Shown piece by piece: positions 23,325 to 36,100 of a stretch of DNA of 64,000 bases (positions are counted from its first letter, which is position 1; each line of letters begins with the position of its first letter). This stretch comes from Jaltomata sinuosa (taxonomy: Eukaryota; Streptophyta; Magnoliopsida; Solanales; Solanaceae), in contig QJPP01001741.1 of assembly GCA_003996215.1 (NCBI GenBank), positions 310,001 through 374,000 of the forward strand, given 5' to 3'. The notes beneath the pieces were generated by a model. It was not told the DNA's origin, did no database searches, and worked only from the letters and a program-made list of their open reading frames with translations. Position numbers and translations under genes: made by a program.

Positions 23325-23342
23325 CCCCTGTAATGGCGCCAA
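23325..23342 (-). other. Primer-binding site of N (tRNA-Asp-like)
   Basis: In element orientation TTGGCGCCATTACAGGGG, three bases after the 5' LTR. It matches the complement of the 3' end of plant tRNA-Asp (TGGCGCCGTTGCCGGGGA, from memory) except for a few changes. This primer is characteristic of Athila-type elements and differs from the tRNA-Met site of all other elements in the window. Confidence 0.8.
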
Positions 23343-23345
23343 TTT

Positions 23346-24735
23346 TGATAACGCTCAAATCGTGCTCTCCAAGTAGGAGGTCATGGTGATCATCAGAGCA
23401 AAACAAAATTTATAATTCCCAATGAGTGTCGGGGTCGTACCCAAGGGAACAATGTAGTCGCCATAGAGCTAATAGAGAATCCAAGCAACTTATTGAAGTT
23501 CAAATAACAAAAAGGTAATAGATATCTAAACGGGGGGTTTTAGACTAAAACTAAAGATAAAAGAAAATCAAATAAAAGATAAAGCGATCAATGGCTTTCA
23601 CCTTGCTTTCGACCAAGCAAGGATAACAAGGGAGAATTGAGAATGGGAATTTAATTCACAAGACTTGCACCTGATTAACACATAGGTTGTCTTGGTTGAA
23701 GGTATGCCTAACCGTCTTTCGACCAATCTAGCATATATCTCGTGTGTTCGCTCGAATCACCACGAGTAAGCAATAAACCAACCAAATAACTTGGGTGAGT
23801 TGGGTTATCTCTAACCCCAACTCTTAGATGGGAGTTTCCGGCAACCAAACTATCTCTATCTTAGTCTAGAGTGGAAACCCCAAATCCCCACTATTGAATC
23901 TTCTCGAATTAGGAAAATTCTCTGTCAAGCAGCAACCCAATTTAGAATGCTAAGTCAATGTTTGCAACCATTGACTATAAATTCAAGCACGGAGGATTCA
24001 ACAGACCTAAATAATCAAACAAGAACAAAATCTATATATGAATTCAGTATCCAAACAAGTATTATCTCTAATACAAACCCAAATCTCAAGTCAACAAACA
24101 CACCAATAAAATAGCAATTAAGAACAAGAGTTAAAGATTGGAAACTAAAGATTTTACAATACATTCCTCCAAATCTTCACTCCTATGGTGTTGGATGAAG
24201 AACTTTCTCCCAAGCTTGCTCAAAAGTTCTAAAGATTAGACAAAGATGATGTTCCCAATTGGCTGGGAAGAGTTTTATGTGAATTGGGGTTTCAAAAATG
24301 GGAATTTCCAAATCTGTTCCGCAGCTGATGAAACCTTCATTGCGATCGCGTGCATGACCTTCACGATCACGAGGTTCTAAAATTTCCTTCCACGAGTTCA
24401 CATATCCTCAACCTCGCGGTCGTGTAGCTTTGACTTTTTCCTTCACGCGGTCGCATAGCTTCACTTTGTGATCATGTAGATTTAGCTCTGTCCTTGTGCA
24501 TCGCAGTCGTGTGGATCCACTCTCGCGATCGCAATGAGCAATATTATTCCAGTGATCAGCAGTCCCTTTTAGCTCCATTTTGACTTGTTTTCACTCTAAT
24601 CTTTCCCTAACACTTCTAAAACACAGAAACCTGTAAAAAGAAGAAATTCGTGTCAAATTGCACTATTTATCCACTTTATAATAGCAAAGGTATAAGATTA
24701 GAATCTAAATAAGTAGGTAGAATAACAACTTATCA
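23346..24735 (-). repeat. 5' LTR of N
   Basis: 1390 bp, partner of 15718-17110, with its word cluster at 24335-24540. It ends at TATCA (24735) followed by the target duplication GGTAC (24736-24740). No gene is seen in it. Confidence 0.95.
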
Positions 24736-25250
24736 GGTACCTCTATATGAAATGATAGACAAAGGAACACCATGCAATCTAACTATCTCCCGAATGTAGA
24801 GTCTGGCATAATCGTTCGCTGAATCTGTAGTCCTAACAGCCAAGAGGTGGGATGACTTAGTCATCCGATCGATAATCACCCAAATCGAATCATGTTGCCT
24901 TTGAGTATGAGGCAAACCTCTAATGAAGTCCATATTGATCGCTTCCCACTTCCAAGTAGGAAGGTCAATATCCTGAATCATGCCACCCGGTCGTTGATTC
25001 TCTACCTTCACTTGCTGATAGTTGGGACAGTTAGCTACCAAACCGGCTATGTCCCTCTTCATACCATTCCACCAATAGACTTCCAGTAGATCACGGTACA
25101 ACTTGGTGGCACCAAGATGGATAGAATATCTGGAACGGGCCTCAGTCAAAATCTGTTGTCTCAACCCATCTACATCTGGCATACACAATCGACCCTAATA
25201 GTGAAGCACACCATCTCCCCCTTGGGAGAAGACCTCAACCCTTTGTTTAT
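24736..25250 (-). pseudogene. A2: integrase N-terminal half (zinc finger and first catalytic part)
   Basis: Open from 25188 down to the N junction. It shows the zinc-binding region (HLGATKLYRDLLEVYWW then NCPNYQQVK, where a Cys has become Tyr), the first catalytic Asp in NMDFIRGLP, and SIISYRGT where other copies have SDRG. The second catalytic Asp is therefore Tyr in this copy. N inserted directly after this RGT. The rest of the domain is at 15712 and below. Confidence 0.88.
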
Positions 25251-26983
25251 GGACTGCACCCTTTAGCTGAAGCAAAATAGGATCACTGTCTTGCTTTGCC
25301 TTCACTTCAGCTACCAATGATGATTCGGAACCATTCTGAACAATAACACCACCTTTTGTCTAGTCCATAAGGCAAACTCCCAATCGAGCAAGCTTATGAA
25401 CCTCCTTAACCAATTCCTTCTTCCCGTCTTCAACTGAAGACACACTACCCATTGAAAATCTACTAAGTGCATCCGCCATGACATTGGCCTTACCCGGGTG
25501 GTAAAGCACACTTATGTCATAATCCTTAAGAAGCTCAAGCCATGTTCTTTGTCATAGATTCAATTCCTTATGAGTGAACACATACTGAAGACTCTTATGA
25601 TCGGTGAATACATCCACGTGCACACCATACAAGTAATATCTCCAAATCTTCAAGTCAAAGACCACAGCCGCTAACTCAAGCTCATGAGTAGGGTAGTTCT
25701 TCTCATGAGTCTTAAGTTGTCTCGAAGCATAAGCAATCACTTTACCACGCTGCATCAAAACAAAACCCAAACCAATCCTAGAAGCATCACAATACACAAC
25801 AAAGTCATCTAGGACCTCGGGTAGCTAACACTGGAGCTGTGGTTAATCTAGTCTTTAATTCCTGAAAGTTCTTCTCACATAGATTAGAACACTAAAATTT
25901 CACCTTCTTATGAGTCAATCGAGTCAAAGGGGAAGCAATGGAAGAAAATCCTTCCACAAATCTCATGTAGTAACCAGCCAAACCAAAAAAGCTTCTAATA
26001 TCAGATGGGGAAGTGGGTCTAGGCCAGTTCTTTACTATTTGAGAATCAACTCAAATACCATCTCTAGTCATAATGTGACCCAGAAAATCAACAGACTGTA
26101 TCCAGAACTCACACTTGCTAAACTTAGCAAATAATTGTCGATCCTTGAGGGTTTGCAACACTAATCTCAAATGGTCCGCATGCTCCTCCTCACTCTGAGA
26201 ATAGATAAGGATATCATCAATGAACACAATCACAAACATATCCAAATACTGCTTGAACATATGGTTCATCAAATCCATAAAAACTGCAAGAGCATTCGTT
26301 AGACCAAAATATATCACAACAAATTCATAATGACCATATCGAGTCCTGAAAGCTGTCTTCGGAATATCACACTCCCTAACACGAAGCTGATGATAACCGG
26401 ACCTAAGGTCGATTTTGGAGAAGAAACTGGCACCCTGAAGCTGATAGAACAAGTCATCAATCCTAGGAATGGGATACTTATTCTTGATTGTGACCTTGTT
26501 CAACTGACGGTAGTCAATACACATTCTGAGGGAACCATCTTTCTTTCGCACAAATAAGACTCTAGCACCTCATGGAGAAATGCTAGGCCTGATGAAACCC
26601 TTATCAAGAAGATCCATCAACTGATCCTTTAACTCTATAAGTTCTGCAGGAGCCATCCTATAGGGAGGAATAGAGATAGGATTCGTATCTAGAAGAAGAT
26701 CGATCCCAAAGTCAATTTCCTACTCGGGAGGGACTCCGAGAAAATCTTCGGGAAACACTTCTGGGAACTCATTCACAACAGGAATAGACTGAAAGGATGG
26801 GGTTTCAGACTTCGTGTCCATAACCCGCACTATGTGATAAACATAACCCTTAGAAATCATCTTCCTAGCCTTAAGATTGTATATGAAATGGCCTTTCGAG
26901 GATGGGGGACTACCTTGCCATTCTAAGACGGGTTCATTTGGAAACTTGAAACTGACCACCTGAATACGACAGTCAACCAAAGC
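25251..26983 (-). pseudogene. A2: reverse transcriptase and RNase H
   Basis: Read from 26983 down. Next to the protease remnant are DFLGVPPE and the RT entry with APAELIELKDQL (about 26655). The longest piece (26551-26051, 166 codons) shows MCIDYRQLNKVTI, FSKIDLRSGYHQL, YFGLTNALAVF and an intact catalytic FIDDILIYS (about 26225). RNase H (25797-25552) has the acids in YCDAS, HELELAAVV and FTDHKSL, all present. The linker at 25511-25311 ends in Ala-rich text before integrase. Stops and one or more frameshifts occur between these pieces, so no functional polyprotein can be made. Confidence 0.9.
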
Positions 26984-27313
26984 TTAACAAGCATGAAACC
27001 AATCCATGCCCTGAATAACATCAAAATTTATCATCTCCAACTCTACCAAATCCACTGAAGTGACTCTATTAAGGACTGAGATAGGATAATTTTGGTAGAT
27101 TCTCTTGGCTAGGACTGACTCACCAAGAGGAGTAGAAACACAAAAGGGTTCTAAAAGCAATTCAGGACAAATTTTGAATTCGCATGCTATATAAGTTGTC
27201 ACAAAAGATAAGGAGGCATCGGGGTCCAACAAAGCATACACATCAAAAGAGAAGACTTTCAACATACCAGTAACAACATCTGGGGAACCCTCCTGGTCTT
27301 GACAAGAGGACAT
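26984..27313 (-). pseudogene. A2: retroviral-type aspartic protease
   Basis: 109 codons, open from 27313. The active-site region reads ALLDPDASLSFV (about 27230); the family normally has LDPGAS or LDSGAS, so the glycine after the catalytic Asp-Pro is Asp here. The second landmark, INFDVIQGMDWF, is near the end and is normally VILGMDWL. Role: cleavage of the gag-pol polyprotein. Confidence 0.85.
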
Positions 27314-28471
27314 AGCGTAAAGGTGGTTCTGGCGCTGACCACCAGAACTAGAAGTTGTGGCCTGTTGGGCTGGTCAACCTCCTGGGGCTGCTGGAGCAGA
27401 CTGAGCCCTACCACCTCCCTACCCCTTCTAAGTGGAAGGGCATTCTCTAATCATGTGTCTAGCCTATCCACACCCAAAGCATGCACCTGTGCCCAAATGA
27501 CACTCTCCCGAGTGATTCTTCCCACACTTGCTGCAAATAGGGTGGGAAGATCCCTTAGCAACACTCCCCTGAGACTGCGAATAGGAACCAGATCCTCTAC
27601 TAGTCTGATCATGACGAGGCCTCGAGGCCTGGGTAGGAGCACTAGCAGAAGAATGAATGGGTCCTGATGAATTCTTCTAAAATGAGGAGCGATACCCGGC
27701 ACCAAACCTCTGATGTCCAAAACCTGAACCCTCGGATCTAGTCCTCTTGGTCTCCCTAGCCATCTCCCTAAGCTTGTCTCCCTCGATCTGGTGAGCATAG
27801 ATCATGAGTCTGGAAATGTTCATATAACTCAACACCATAGAGGGCCTACACTCCTTCTTCACCATATCTGAAATCCCATAGATAAACTTGCTCATCTAGT
27901 TATACGGGTCTTTTACCATAGAGGGGGCATACCTAGACAAATAAGTGAGATTGAAACTGTACTCCTGAACAGTCATGGATCCCTGTCTCAAGTTCACAAA
28001 CTCCTCGGCCTTCGCTTGCCTCAACTCTCAGAGAAAGAACTGGTCGAGGAATGCCTTCTCAAAACACTCCTAAGTCATAGGGACCACGTCCCTAGACCTA
28101 GTTTCCTTCCATTGCGTGAACCAGATATGAGCTATATCCTTGAGTTCATAGGATGCCAATTTGACACAATCAACACCAACCACTTGCATCACATCAAAGA
28201 TTTTCTTCACTTTATCAATAAAATTTAGCGGATCCTCATTCACTTTCGAACCCCAGAACTCCGTTGGGTCTATACGGACAAAATTACGAACTCAGACCGC
28301 TACCCCACCTTGAGGGTTGATAGGGATAGGGGCTGACTAGTTGTCCTGAGAGAACAAGGTCTGGGATAGCATATGGATGGCATTTTTGAACTCCTCATTC
28401 ATGACCTTGGGGGCCGGAACTGGAAGAACAACATTCTGAGCGGCTTGGTGAGGCATAGCATGTCGAGGCAT
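27314..28471 (-). pseudogene. A2: gag (capsid/nucleocapsid)
   Basis: Start ATG at 28471 (MPRHAMPHQAAQNVV), about 190 bp after the primer site, matching the A3 start. Downstream are WGSKVNEDPLNFID, YELKDIAHIWFTQW and ELRQAKAEEFVNLRQGSM, the retrotransposon gag core, then MSKFIYGISDMVKKECR (27895). The nucleocapsid part has a paired knuckle, CGKNHSGECHLG and CFGCG (about 27535-27470). Several stops interrupt it, for instance in SQDN*SAP and MT*ECFE. The gag protein packages the element RNA. Confidence 0.86.
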
Positions 28472-28680
28472 AATCTGAAATGTACAAGGAAAGTATAAGA
28501 GGGATATTAAAGTTAAGCTCTATCGCACAATGTCATCATAAAAGAAGTGGAGTTTTTCTAAGACATATCATAGCTTCCCTCTTATAAGTGTGGCGCACTT
28601 CACACACATGAAAGAGACTCTACTCGATGCGGCTTTCAGACATCTTAGGACTCCTGAACCTGAGGCTCTGATACAAAGTT
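28472..28680 (-). other. Leader and primer-binding site of A2
   Basis: About 190 bp of untranslated leader, with the primer site at 28663-28680. In element orientation it reads AACTTTGTATCAGAGCCT, next to the LTR end, and is a one-base variant of the initiator tRNA-Met complement TTGGTATCAGAGCC seen in A3. Confidence 0.88.
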
Positions 28681-30793
28681 TGTGAAGCCCCGAGGTTACC
28701 CCATAGACGTAACATGGTACCTAGGACCACAAGTGCCCCAAGCTAACCCTTGGTCGTAGCATAACTCAGGTATATCAATTAAACATGGCGGAAGCATGAT
28801 AAGAATTAGATAAGTCAATCCATAAGATAAAATCTAGAGGAGCATGATTCGAAGAAGACCCGAATATTGTCTATGGCTGAGAAACCTCTATACATGACAT
28901 AAGGAGTTGCTAGGACAAGAGCCTAGATAACTCTAAGTATGAAAGTAGATAATCAAAACTAGCTAGAGTCATAACTAGACCTCGAACAATGAGGACTCAC
29001 CAACACTGACAGGATACGGCCTACGGTCTCTAGCCACGTGCCTGAGGGAGGGAACCTGAATCTGCATCATCAAAAGGATGCTGCGCAAAATATGCGTCAG
29101 TACTATAGGATGTACCGAGTATGAAAGATATGCATGATCATGATAAAACATACTTAAAACATGCTTAAAATGAGCTCATCCATAAAAGACATAGTATAAG
29201 AAATTATCAAGCTATAGGCCATAAAACATGAAAAAAAGTCAAGATTCGCAGTAAAATATCATGTAACTTATTACCTTAAAAATAAACATGCGGGAGTTTC
29301 TCTTAACCGACATAAACCATGCTGAGCTACATGGAGTCTAGTGTCATGCACCCACACTGGAAAAGGTTGTCCTAACCGGCCATGGTTAGAACCATGTCAT
29401 AAGGATCCTTTCATAAGCCACGCAGGGTAACCTACGGTGGCAACGTAGTTTTGGATTTGGGTTATCTATAACCCTCATCGCTCAGTGCTAAATACTACTC
29501 CCAAAACATATAACATAAGGCTCATATACATGTGACATATCTAGATGTCAAGCTTGTTCACAATATGTTCATAACCCGGATCTTCATACTACTCATGAAT
29601 CTTGGTTTAGAAAATGATTCATGAGCATTGATGACACATCGGGTGTCTTGCATTGCATAATAATCCATAACTTGAAAACTTGCATGGCTCTAGTTCAATT
29701 TCATAATGACATATACTTTCATAGAACATAGGAACTAGGCATGCACTTGCTTGAAAATCCATGACAAATATGCTATCAAATACCAAATTTTCTTAAGTCA
29801 ATTCATACATGTAGGATTTACCATAATTAGCCTTCAATTCATAAAATAGGAGTTCACATGTAAAAACCCATGCAAAATCATGCAATTTAATATAGATTCA
29901 TAATAGAATCATGAGAAGACAATTTATAGCAAAACCCATAAGAATTGGGTAAGAACCCTAATTTGAAAGTTCATGAAATCAAAATAAAAATTAGGGGTTT
30001 TAGGCACAAGGGTGAAAGAAACCCATTGTTGAATACCCACATACCTTGATTGAAGCTAACCCACTTGAAATTGAAAAGAAAAGGAGACTTAAACTTGGAG
30101 CTTGAGACTTGAATCTTGAAGGAGTTCTTTTCCCAATTGGTAGATGAATGAGGTAATGAGAAGAAACTTAGGCTAATAGGTTTAAAAATCATGCTAAAAA
30201 TGGTCAAAACGACCTCACTTAGGAGTTAAAAGGGTGAGTAATGACTAAAATACCCCAGGACATAATTATGAAAAAGTTGGAAAAAGTTGACTTTCTGGGA
30301 CCACATATGGGTTCTACGAACCGTAGACCTAACCACGGCTCATGGTTTCCCTCCATCATTCCTGGCCAGAGAGTCAGGCTGCAGAAGGTAAACTACGAGT
30401 CAACAGGATAACTCGTCAACTGAACGATGGCTCATAGACCTGAGCCATAGTTTCTGTTAAACATGCAGTCCTCTGGACAAGTTCTACGACTTACATGATG
30501 GTGCGTAGTTGAAACGACGGGTCGTAAACACTAGTCGTGAATCTTGGGGTAAACTGTCAACCTTCTGATCTGATTCCACAAGTTGACAGGATGGATCGTA
30601 GTTAGAACCACGGTCCATACAACCAACTCGTGGTTCTCAGACCAGAGACTGAACCAACAGAAGGAAACCATGGTTCCATTCCACGACCTGTGGTTCAAAC
30701 CATGGTCCATGGTTTGGGCCCGTAATTCCTGGGAATATGAGATTTTTCATAGTTTCAAACTTAGAAAGCTAGTTTGATTCCCGGGGTGTTACA
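28681..30793 (-). repeat. 5' LTR of A2
   Basis: 2113 bp, partner of 12498-14616. In element orientation it starts TGTAACACCCCGGGAATC and ends GGGGCTTCACA. Target duplication ATACG follows at 30794-30798. The word array is at 30298-30722. No gene is seen in it. Confidence 0.94.
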
Positions 30794-31414
30794 ATACGGT
30801 AGGGAGAAATGGAAATGGTCCTGGTACCTGGCTCTAACTCAATAGCAAATTCTATATCTCTCTCAGGTGGAATGCCTGGCAGGTTAGTAGGGAACACATC
30901 TAAGAAGTCTCTAACCACAAGAACGGACTCAGGGGAAGAAGCATCGGCACTAGCATCTCGGACATATGCTAGATAAGCCAAACACCTGCGAGAAATAAAC
31001 TTTCTAGCTCAAAGACGAGATAATCCCAAATGGTGAGTGGCTGACAGAACCCTACCACACAATTAGGGATACGCCGGGCATGGCTATGGTAACGGTCTTG
31101 GCATAGGAATCCAAAACCGCACGGTGAGGAGATAACCAGCCCATACCCAGAATCACATCGAAATCTACCATATCAAGTACCAACATATCACCCCAAGTCT
31201 CCAAATCACCCACAAAAATCTTGCAAGACCTCAAAATCTGATCCACTACTAAATAATCTCCTACCGGGGTCAAAACAGATACAGGCACAGATAACGGCTC
31301 ACTAGCCAACCCCAAACAAGGCATAAAGTATGTAGATACATAAGAACAAGTGGACCCAGGGTCAAATAATGCAAAAGCTGGGCGACGGCAAATAGAAATT
31401 GTACCTGTGATCAC
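30794..31414 (-). pseudogene. Element C: aspartic protease and start of reverse transcriptase
   Basis: The protease is open from 31414 to 31052, with ALFDPGSTCSYVS (active Asp present, DSG written as DPG) and VDFDVILGMGWL. After a short broken linker (31051-30982), frame 30981-30794 gives the RT entry DVFPTNLPGIPPERDIEF and PGTRTISISPYR. The frame is cut by A2 at 30793 and continues at 12492. The first 5 bases (30794-30798) are the right copy of the A2 target duplication. Confidence 0.88.
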
Positions 31415-32938
31415 AGCATATGAGGCCTCTACCTCCGATTTCCTAGGGATTGCATAAAACTGATGACGACCACCACATGACCGACCGCCATCTCTACCAC
31501 CTATCCTGCCTCGGGGGCCACCACCTATACCCTGACTACTACCTCCTCAAGCCAGTGGCTTAGATGCGCGAATAGGCTAAGCCGGCTGAGCGACAGGCTA
31601 AACTGTACCCCACTGGGGCAATCTCTAGCATAATGACCAACAACACCACAAGCATAACAAGGCCCTGATGGCCTACCCTATCGAGATAAACTAGTGGAAC
31701 CCGTGTGGCCACCACAGCCTGATGCCCCTAAAGTTGTACCCCTCAATGGCTGACCACTATAGCCCTACTGGCTACTCTGACCCTGCTCATACTGAGACCC
31801 ACTAGAAGACTGAAGTGAAGTTTGAACTGGTTGATTAGACTGACCCTGGTGCTATTGCGGCTGATAACCTTGGCCCCACTGGCATGAACGTCTACCACCC
31901 TGACGAGAACCACTGTAGCCACCCTGATGTTAGGGCCTCTTATATCTAGCCCCGGAGTCAAAATGATGCAAATTCTCTATAGTACGAGCATAGTCTGTGA
32001 TAGCCTAGAATGACCGACCACTAGCAACCAATATCTCCACCGGCTCCCTAAATTCTGACCGCAACCCTTATACAAACCTACGGACTCTATCAGGCTCGGT
32101 AGGCATAATCATGGCCCCAAATGGATCAAGCTGATGAAAACGGGTCTCATACTCTGATACGGTCATAGTCCCATGCATAAGTCTAGTGAACTCCTCTTTT
32201 CGATGCTCTCTATCGCTCAGTGGTAGGAACTTGGCCATAAAGGCCTCATCAAACTCGGACCAAGTCAAAGGAGGTGATAATGATGGTTTGCAAGCAACCT
32301 GGGCCCTCCACCATAACTTAGTTGGGCCTTCCAGCTGATATGTAGTGTATCCAACCCTGTGAGTCTCCAACAAACCCAAATGGTGCAACATCTCCTCACA
32401 GGTAGTAATGAAGTCGTGTGGGTCCTGCCCAAAAGTACCAGCAAACCTCGGAGGTGCCAATCTCAAGAATCTACCCAACGCCTTCTGCTCCATCTCTATC
32501 ATAGCTAGGCAACGAGCAAGAGGTTGTACAACTGATGGGACCGAAATTACCTCGGCATGGGGAGCCACAGTAACAGGCTACACTCCTGAACTCGATACAC
32601 CTAGGGTTGCCCTCTGAGCGAATGTTTGTGCTGCTTCAGAAAGACGCTCTCCAATCATACCCAACAATTGTAAAAGTAAATGCCAAACATCTTATGATTG
32701 AGCTAGGGCTGAAGCTAGCACTGGAGCTAGTGGTACCTAGGCTTCACCCTTGTCCACATGCTGCTCGGGAAAAAACTCTGGCTCATAATCATGCTCGAGC
32801 TATATCTCCAACTCTAGCAACTCTAGTAGGTGCCGCTGCTTGAGGACGTCCTCGACCCCTACCTCTACGACCTCCTCGGTCCTTAACTGGAGTCAGAGGC
32901 TCATCTTCGCCCAATGCCGACGATCTCGTACGAACCAT
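31415..32938 (-). pseudogene. Element C: gag
   Basis: Start ATG at 32938 (MVRTRSSALGEDEP), followed by the basic run GGRRGRGRGRPQAA. The capsid core is open at 32568-32068, with FAGTFGQDPHDFIT, GPTKLWWRAQV and LTWSEFDEAFMAKFLP, then YETRFHQLDPFGAM. A Gly/Ser/Gln-rich basic region follows. One CCHC knuckle is intact in sequence, CYACGVVGHYARDC (31659-31618). Frameshifts and stops break it, for instance after DIARA near 32790. It is longer than the A and D gags because of the Gln/Gly-rich linker. Confidence 0.85.
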
Positions 32939-33150
32939 CTACGGAAGAATGAATGAGAATAAGTGAGATTTCAAGAAACTTCCAAGGACTACGCATGATA
33001 TAAAAGCAAATAAGAGAGTCATATTTCCTAGGAAGTAACTATAGCCTCCTGAATATTGAGTACGGACGTCTCCGCCCCGATTTGTAGGACTCTACTAGAC
33101 ATTGGCCCCTATACCGATGATACTGGTGAACCTAGGCTCTAATACCAAGT
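32939..33150 (-). other. Leader and primer-binding site of element C
   Basis: About 200 bp of untranslated leader. The primer site 33135-33150 reads ACTTGGTATTAGAGCC in element orientation, an initiator tRNA-Met-like site with one change (C to T in the middle), next to the 5' LTR end at 33151. Confidence 0.87.
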
Positions 33151-36100
33151 TGTCATGACCCGATTTCTCAGTCATGATGGCACCTACAACCCTCTAGTAG
33201 GCAAACTAATCCCTATAGCCTGGAACGGTTAGTAATGGGCTACTATCTAACAAGCAAATGGAAGATATAGTATAAATATGCGGAAGCAACGGATACAAAC
33301 AAGAAAAAGGACAACTGGAATATAAAATACCTATGGAAGTTAAACCAAACTCCAAAACTTATTATCACAGTATAAGAGTCAGTACTACATATAAGGAGTA
33401 TAAAAGGGATCCAAAACCAAATATACATAATATCTCCGAGTAGTAAGAGAGTACAAAATACAAAAGATAAACTAAAGTCAAGCTATGATCGCCAAGAGCT
33501 CACCCTCAGTATGGATAGTCCAACACTCACCTTGCATGAGTGTCCATGAGCTAGTAGTGATGCCTCATACTAGGATCTGCACCAGAAGATGCAGAAGTGT
33601 AGTATGAGCACCTAATGCGAAGCAAAAGGTACCCAGTAGGTATCATAGGCTGACTGGGCACATCTTATATAAAAGAATAGTAACAGGCAGAATAGAAACA
33701 AATAGTCACTGAAAACAATGAAGAAGCACACAAGAGCTAGCACAGAAAGAAGACAATAAAAAATAGCATACAAGGCTAGCAAGTAGAATATACAATAGGC
33801 ACAGGTGAAAGTAAGAAACAACGCCCCTGGGGTCCTCACAATAATAGTATATATAAGAAATTTTAGAAAATGAGCGGTATACCAGTAACCTCAAGTAGAC
33901 AGGGAAGGAGGAAACAGAATGACAAGCATGCTCGAATACAAGAATAAGAACCAACTGAAAATACCAGTACTACTCACAATATCCAAAGCGTCATAAGAAA
34001 TAAACATAAGAAATACTAACTCGACTATGCAGTAATAAGCCTACCTACAGTCACGACGGGCGCTAATACACCTGAGAAACACATCCAAGTGAAGACAAAT
34101 CCTTCGGCATCCCATACTACCTGAGCGTACACTCAGTAAACAATAAACAAGGGTGGAACCTGACACAAATGAATGAAATAATGCATGATGATGCCTGGGT
34201 GGAACAGTAACTCTGTATATACCTCCTCTGACGCCAAAAGGGCTCAGCAGGTAGGTTCCATGGAAAGACACTGCCTATATAACTCTACTCCACCGTATAC
34301 CCCTTCTCCAGCACATGAAGCCCAAAGCCCCTGGTCCAAATCAGCAAGGTCCATGGAGGTCCCTGACCCCATACTATATCACAATCTCAAAAACATCGTC
34401 TAGAGTGGGTCTGGATCCAAGCTAGTAACTCAAATCTCTAGCATGCATGCCTAGACCCTGTCCAAGACAAAAATAGTTGAATACATTGCAAAAACCCCAC
34501 CAAGGGTGCCCGGACATAACTAGGTCTAAAAAAATAGTAAAACAACTCAGGTGCTTGGTCTGACCGAGTCTAATATCATCTCAATTCAGTAAGAAAACCC
34601 AACTAGTACTATGGCCCTACCGAGTCTAGTGATAGTAGTAAAACTGTGATAAAGCCATCTTCTAACTCTTTTACGCCAAGAAGATCCACAATGTCATTTC
34701 CAATCATTTCAAAGTTATTTCAGTCGAAAATGGCCCCCAGGGCCATGCAAATTTAGAAAAAATAGTAATAGTGGCCCGAAGCCCAAAACTATAGTAAAAT
34801 ATGGTAAAAGATCCCTTTATATGCATGGAAATGACATGTTCAATCACAAATAGCATCCCAATAGCTTACAATCAACCTATTAACCCTGCACAGGCTCCAA
34901 TCGCTTTATAGCACAAATAACCAGCCTAAAATTACAATAACAATGTTCGGGACTCACGGACACCACCGAATACCCACCATCTATGGTCCATAGTCAAAAC
35001 AAGGCCACACAGGACCATAAGGGTGATAATATCAATATACGAAGAGTACTATACATAATGGAGAAAAAAAATGAGGCGTACATGGAAGAGCAGTCAAGGT
35101 CTGTGGTGCCAAGCTTAAAACCCAACCCAAGGATGCCAATTAGTACAATTTTATCCTATATATTAAAAGTCTAAAGAAGTTATACTGTAACCTACCTGTC
35201 ATTCGTCGACAAGCTGCTAGAACGAGGTGCCCGAGCCTAAGCCACTCCGAGAAGCTCCGAACAATAATCAAACTATCAAAAACATAAATAACACATTAAA
35301 ATAGGACTAATGATACCCATATTTCTATAATTATAGCCAGGTCAAATTTTGGGTCACCAGCGGGCCCGTGGGCCCTGTAATTCAAGGCTGGAACAAAAGC
35401 ATACACGATGGCCACCAAGGTCATAACATTACATGCCCGGAGGAATTGAAGGAATTAGGAAAGAAAACAAGCTAAAATAGCCCACCCAAAACATGAACAC
35501 AAAGAGGTCAATGATTCCACGGAGCATGCAGTCCCAAAAGGGCAGATTCTACAATGGAAAACCAAGCTTAAGGAATATTCAACAATGGTGATTTCTAACA
35601 AAAGGAGAAGACAACTTGGGGAATAAAGAAAACTCACCAAAAAATCAAGGAAGAAAGACTTTTAGAGGGATAATCGAATTCCCCAAGCTAGTACTGAATG
35701 AAAAACTTTGGTGGAGAGTATTTGTGTTTTGAAGTGGGGGAACATACGAGAAAGAGAGCTGGAAAAATGAAGGGGAAAGAATTAAATAGCTGCTGGCCAT
35801 GGCCTGTGCGTACACGGCCAAGTCGCTACTTACGTGGGCACGCGAACGCGGGCAGGCAGCACACACGCAAAGGCCAAGCATTGCCCAGGCCAGGTGCCTG
35901 CCTTGCGCGAACGCGGCCAGGCCACCACATATGCAGGCCTACGGATGCAGCCAAGGCAGGCCTAGGCGATGGCTTATCAGTAGGGCGGCTGGCACATGCC
36001 TTGCACGAACGCGGCTAGGCTTTACATAAGCGAAGGCCATGTCGGTGCCATGATAGCACCAGCTGCCAACAGCCAACACCAAAAGGGAAAATTCTCCGAT

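Larger units (their letters stand above)
15718..24735 (-). mobile_element. Non-autonomous LTR retrotransposon N, nested in A2
   Basis: LTRs of 1393 bp (15718-17110, 3') and 1390 bp (23346-24735, 5'), termini TGATAAGT and GTTATCA in element orientation, and a perfect target duplication GGTAC (15713-15717 and 24736-24740). The polypurine tract is at 17111-17124 and the primer site at 23325-23342, the latter tRNA-Asp-like as in Athila-type elements. The 6.2-kb interior contains two broken genes and no trace of protease, RT, RNase H or integrase. It must therefore have moved with enzymes from another element, like the 'large retrotransposon derivatives'. By hand the first 200 bp of the two LTRs differ at about 13 sites. 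It is the youngest insertion in the stack because nothing interrupts it. Confidence 0.93.
12498..30793 (-). mobile_element. Chromovirus copy A2 (family A), nested in element C and interrupted by N
   Basis: Minus-strand LTR retrotransposon with LTRs 12498-14616 (3') and 28681-30793 (5'), a polypurine tract at 14617-14631 and a primer site at 28663-28680. Gag-pol reads from 28471 down to 14852. Perfect 5-bp duplications ATACG flank it. Element N (15718-24735) splits the integrase. Removing N gives an element of about 9.3 kb, a normal size for the Tekay/Del group. Coding regions have many stops but domains align closely with A3, the same family. Confidence 0.95.

Noticed and set aside
15718..24735. 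Treating 15718-17110 and 23346-24735 as LTRs of element A2 itself
   Set aside because: They differ entirely from the A2 LTRs, have their own GGTAC duplication and interrupt the A2 integrase frame. They belong to a separate inserted element.
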